Shown: positions 13,799 to 15,721 of the stretch, piece after piece
Layout: every line of letters begins with the position of its first letter
How positions within the stretch are numbered: the stretch's first letter is position 1
Assembly: GCA_966112835.1 (NCBI GenBank)
Contig: CBHWEI010000069.1
Span: 1-15,721, forward strand
Source of the DNA: UBA668 sp966112835
GTDB lineage: Bacteria; Actinomycetota; Acidimicrobiia; Acidimicrobiales; Ilumatobacteraceae
DNA length: 15,721 nt
Direction of reading: 5' to 3'
Translations under genes and position numbers: made by a program
Notes under the pieces: model-generated
What the model was told of the DNA's origin: nothing
The model's database searches: none
Seen by the model: only the letters and a program-made list of their open reading frames with translations

Positions 13799-15673
13799 GT
13801 GAGCGCCGCGGAGGTTCGTCTGTTGGGTGTGCGTCACCACGGCCCGGGCTCGGCCCGGTCGGTGGTGCGCGCCCTCGACGAGTTCGAACCCACGGCGGTG
13901 CTCGTCGAGCTGCCGGCCGACTGCGAGGCCGCGCTGTCGTGGGTGGCGCACCCGCAACTGCAACCGCCCGTCGCGCTGCTCGGCCACGTGGTCGACCAGC
14001 CGCACCGGGCCGCGTTCCTGCCGTTCGCGTCGTTCAGCCCCGAGTGGCAGGCGTTCCGGTGGGCTCGGGCGCACGACGCCGAGCTGCGCGCCATCGACCT
14101 GCCGTTGTCCATGGCGCTGGCCCGGTCCGACGACGCAGAACTGCAGCTCGACATCGCCCCGGTGGCCGACCCGCTGGGCGCGCTCGCAGCGGCCGCCGGC
14201 GACCCCGACCCTGAGCGCTGGTGGGACGACGTCATCGAGCACCGTGGCGACGGTGCGCCGGCGTTCCAGGCCGTGGCCGACGCCATGCGCGCCGTGCGCG
14301 GCAGCCGCGACGCCGCCTCGGTGGGCGAGGCACAGCGCGAAGCCCACATGCGCCAGTCGCTTCGTTCGGCGCTCGCCGCCGGGCACGAGCGTGTCGCCGT
14401 GGTGTGCGGCGCGTGGCACGTCCCGGCCCTCGAACTGCCGCTGCCACCGGCGAAGGTCGACCAGGCCACGTTGCGCGGGTTGCCCAAGGTGAAGGTGGGC
14501 ATCAGTTGGGTGCCGTGGACGCACCGCCGGCTGGCCACGTCCACCGGGTACGGCGCCGGCGTGCGCAGCCCCGGCTGGTACGCGCACGTGTTCCGCCACC
14601 CCGGCCCGGCGGGTGTGAGCGCGTGGTTCGTCGACGCGGCGCGCCTGCTGCGCGACCGTGGCATGTCGGCATCGCCCGACCACCTCATCGCGGCCACGCG
14701 TGCCGCGTCGGCGTTGGCGGCGCTGCGCGGCCGGCCGCGCCCGGGCCTGGCCGAGATGCTCGACGCCGCCGACACGGTGATGGCCGGGTCCACCGGCCTG
14801 TCGCTCATCCAACGCGAGCTGGTGGTGGGCGACGCCATCGGCGAGGTGCCCGACGACGCGCCGCAGGTGCCGCTGGCGCGCGACCTGGCCGCCCAGCAAC
14901 GGTCCGTGCGCCTGAAGCCCACCGCCGATGCGAAGACCGTCGAGCTCGACGTGCGCACGCCCAACGCCCGTGCCCGCTCCGTGCTGCTGCACCGCCTGGT
15001 GGCGCTCGGTGTGCCGTGGGGTCGTGTGGAGGAGGGGCGCGGCTCCAGCGGCACGTTCCGCGAGACGTGGACGCTGCGGTGGGAGCCCGAGCTCACCATC
15101 CGGCTCATCGAACTGTCGGCGCACGGCACCACCGTGCGCAGCGCGGCGGCGCACCGTCTGCTCGAACAGGCCGACGCGGCCGACAGCCTGGCCGACCTGG
15201 TGCTGGTGCTCGACAAGGCCCTGCTGGCCGACCTGCCCGAGGTGGTGCAGCCGGTGGTGGCCCGCGTCGAGGCGCACGCTGCGCACGACCCCGATGTGGT
15301 GCAGGTCATCGACACACTGGGCCCGCTCGCCCGTGCACTGCGCTACGGCGACGTGCGCGGCACCGACGCGCCGGCCCTGCGCCGTGTGTTCGACGGCCTC
15401 GTGGTGCGGGTGGTGGCCGGCGTGGTCATGGCCTGCCGCTCGCTGGCGCCCGATGCCGCCGCGGCGATGGTCGAGCGCCTCGCCGCGGTGCAGACTGCGC
15501 TCGCGCTGGTCGACCATCCGGCGCGCCGGGGCGAATGGCCGGCCACGCTCACCCTGGTGGCCGAGCGGTCCGACGTGCACGGGTTGGTGCAGGGGCGCGC
15601 CACGCGGCTGCTGCACGACGGTGGTTCGTGGAACCGGCAGCGGGTCGCGGCCCCCCGGGCGCGGGCAGTGTAG
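13799..15673 (+). CDS. DUF5682-family protein (YehM-like), apparently cut short by an in-frame TAG
   Basis: A 624-residue protein of unknown function, related to E. coli YehM in the MoxR/VWA cluster. Its N-terminal 210 residues show VRLLGVRHHGPGSARS (6-21), VLVELPAD (34-41) and VAVVCGAWHVPAL (199-211). This spacing of a G-x-x-H, an E-L-P and a second G-x-x-H resembles TraB/TIKI/ChaN hydrolase-like proteins. PFASFSPEWQAFRWA (75-89) and TGYGAGVRSPGWYAHVF are further family blocks. The C-terminal two thirds are mainly helical. The start is GTG at 13799, four bases after the ATPase stop. The frame ends at TAG 15671-15673, but the same frame stays open to the window end and reads family-like sequence, so the family length (about 750) is not reached. 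A real truncation or a sequence error are both possible. Confidence 0.75.
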   Translation: MSAAEVRLLGVRHHGPGSARSVVRALDEFEPTAVLVELPADCEAALSWVAHPQLQPPVALLGHVVDQPHRAAFLPFASFSPEWQAFRWARAHDAELRAIDLPLSMALARSDDAELQLDIAPVADPLGALAAAAGDPDPERWWDDVIEHRGDGAPAFQAVADAMRAVRGSRDAASVGEAQREAHMRQSLRSALAAGHERVAVVCGAWHVPALELPLPPAKVDQATLRGLPKVKVGISWVPWTHRRLATSTGYGAGVRSPGWYAHVFRHPGPAGVSAWFVDAARLLRDRGMSASPDHLIAATRAASALAALRGRPRPGLAEMLDAADTVMAGSTGLSLIQRELVVGDAIGEVPDDAPQVPLARDLAAQQRSVRLKPTADAKTVELDVRTPNARARSVLLHRLVALGVPWGRVEEGRGSSGTFRETWTLRWEPELTIRLIELSAHGTTVRSAAAHRLLEQADAADSLADLVLVLDKALLADLPEVVQPVVARVEAHAAHDPDVVQVIDTLGPLARALRYGDVRGTDAPALRRVFDGLVVRVVAGVVMACRSLAPDAAAAMVERLAAVQTALALVDHPARRGEWPATLTLVAERSDVHGLVQGRATRLLHDGGSWNRQRVAAPRARAV

Positions 15674-15721
15674 GTGGGGGGCACCCCGGCCAACGGCGCG
15701 GGGGTGGTGGAAGGGTTGCTG

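Noticed and set aside
13646..15616. 656-codon minus-strand frame opposite DUF5682
   Set aside because: It mirrors the codon bias of the plus-strand gene and has no recognisable domain, start signal or neighbour logic.
1..15721. CRISPR array, tRNA, rRNA or insertion sequence
   Set aside because: No repeat-spacer pattern, tRNA-like cloverleaf, transposase motif or terminal inverted repeats were noticed; a covariance-model scan would be the decisive test.

Overview
The window is uniformly GC-rich, densely packed DNA with very short intergenic gaps and frequent 4-base start/stop overlaps. GTG starts are common and several genes appear to be leaderless (a TANNNT -10 box sits 6-7 bases before the start codon). 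Together with reverse transsulfuration genes and a SWIM/DUF5691/MoxR/DUF5682 operon, this points to an actinobacterium, possibly Acidimicrobiia-like; that placement is inference. No rRNA, tRNA, CRISPR array, insertion sequence or integrase was seen, and no stretch over 300 bases lacks a gene.

Layout. (1) 1-1214: a divergent pair, a truncated NADPH-dependent FMN reductase (minus) and a ferritin-like diiron protein (plus). (2) 1166-1849: a MOSC-domain protein (minus), overlapping the diiron gene tail to tail. Its start codon lies 22 bases from that of selD, and the two predicted -10 boxes share a TA dinucleotide. (3) 1872-4813: selD, rnhB and a flavin amine oxidase, tightly linked on plus. (4) 4828-5646: a lipoprotein with a Thr/Val/Pro linker and carboxypeptidase-regulatory-like repeats, with its own leaderless-type promoter. 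(5) 5653-8212 (minus): cystathionine beta-synthase followed by a cystathionine gamma-synthase/lyase, a reverse transsulfuration operon (homocysteine to cysteine). (6) 8253-10343 (minus): four consecutive predicted lipoproteins, namely PCuAC copper chaperone, TlpA-like thioredoxin, SCO1/SenC and a cupredoxin-like protein. This looks like an extracytoplasmic copper delivery and thiol reduction module for the CuA site of cytochrome c oxidase. (7) 10344-10523: a 180-base divergent control region with palindromes. (8) 10524-15673 (plus): SWIM zinc finger, DUF5691, MoxR-like AAA+ ATPase and DUF5682, an operon related in content to E. coli yehL/yehM/yehP/yehQ; the usual VWA partner would lie beyond the window.

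The last block is the best candidate for a poorly described system. Its DUF5682 protein shows motifs resembling the TraB/TIKI/ChaN hydrolase-like superfamily. Its reading frame is cut by an in-frame TAG 48 bases before the window end, although family-like sequence continues after the stop. The other main observation is the repeated leaderless promoter design, including an overlapping bidirectional promoter between the MOSC gene and selD.
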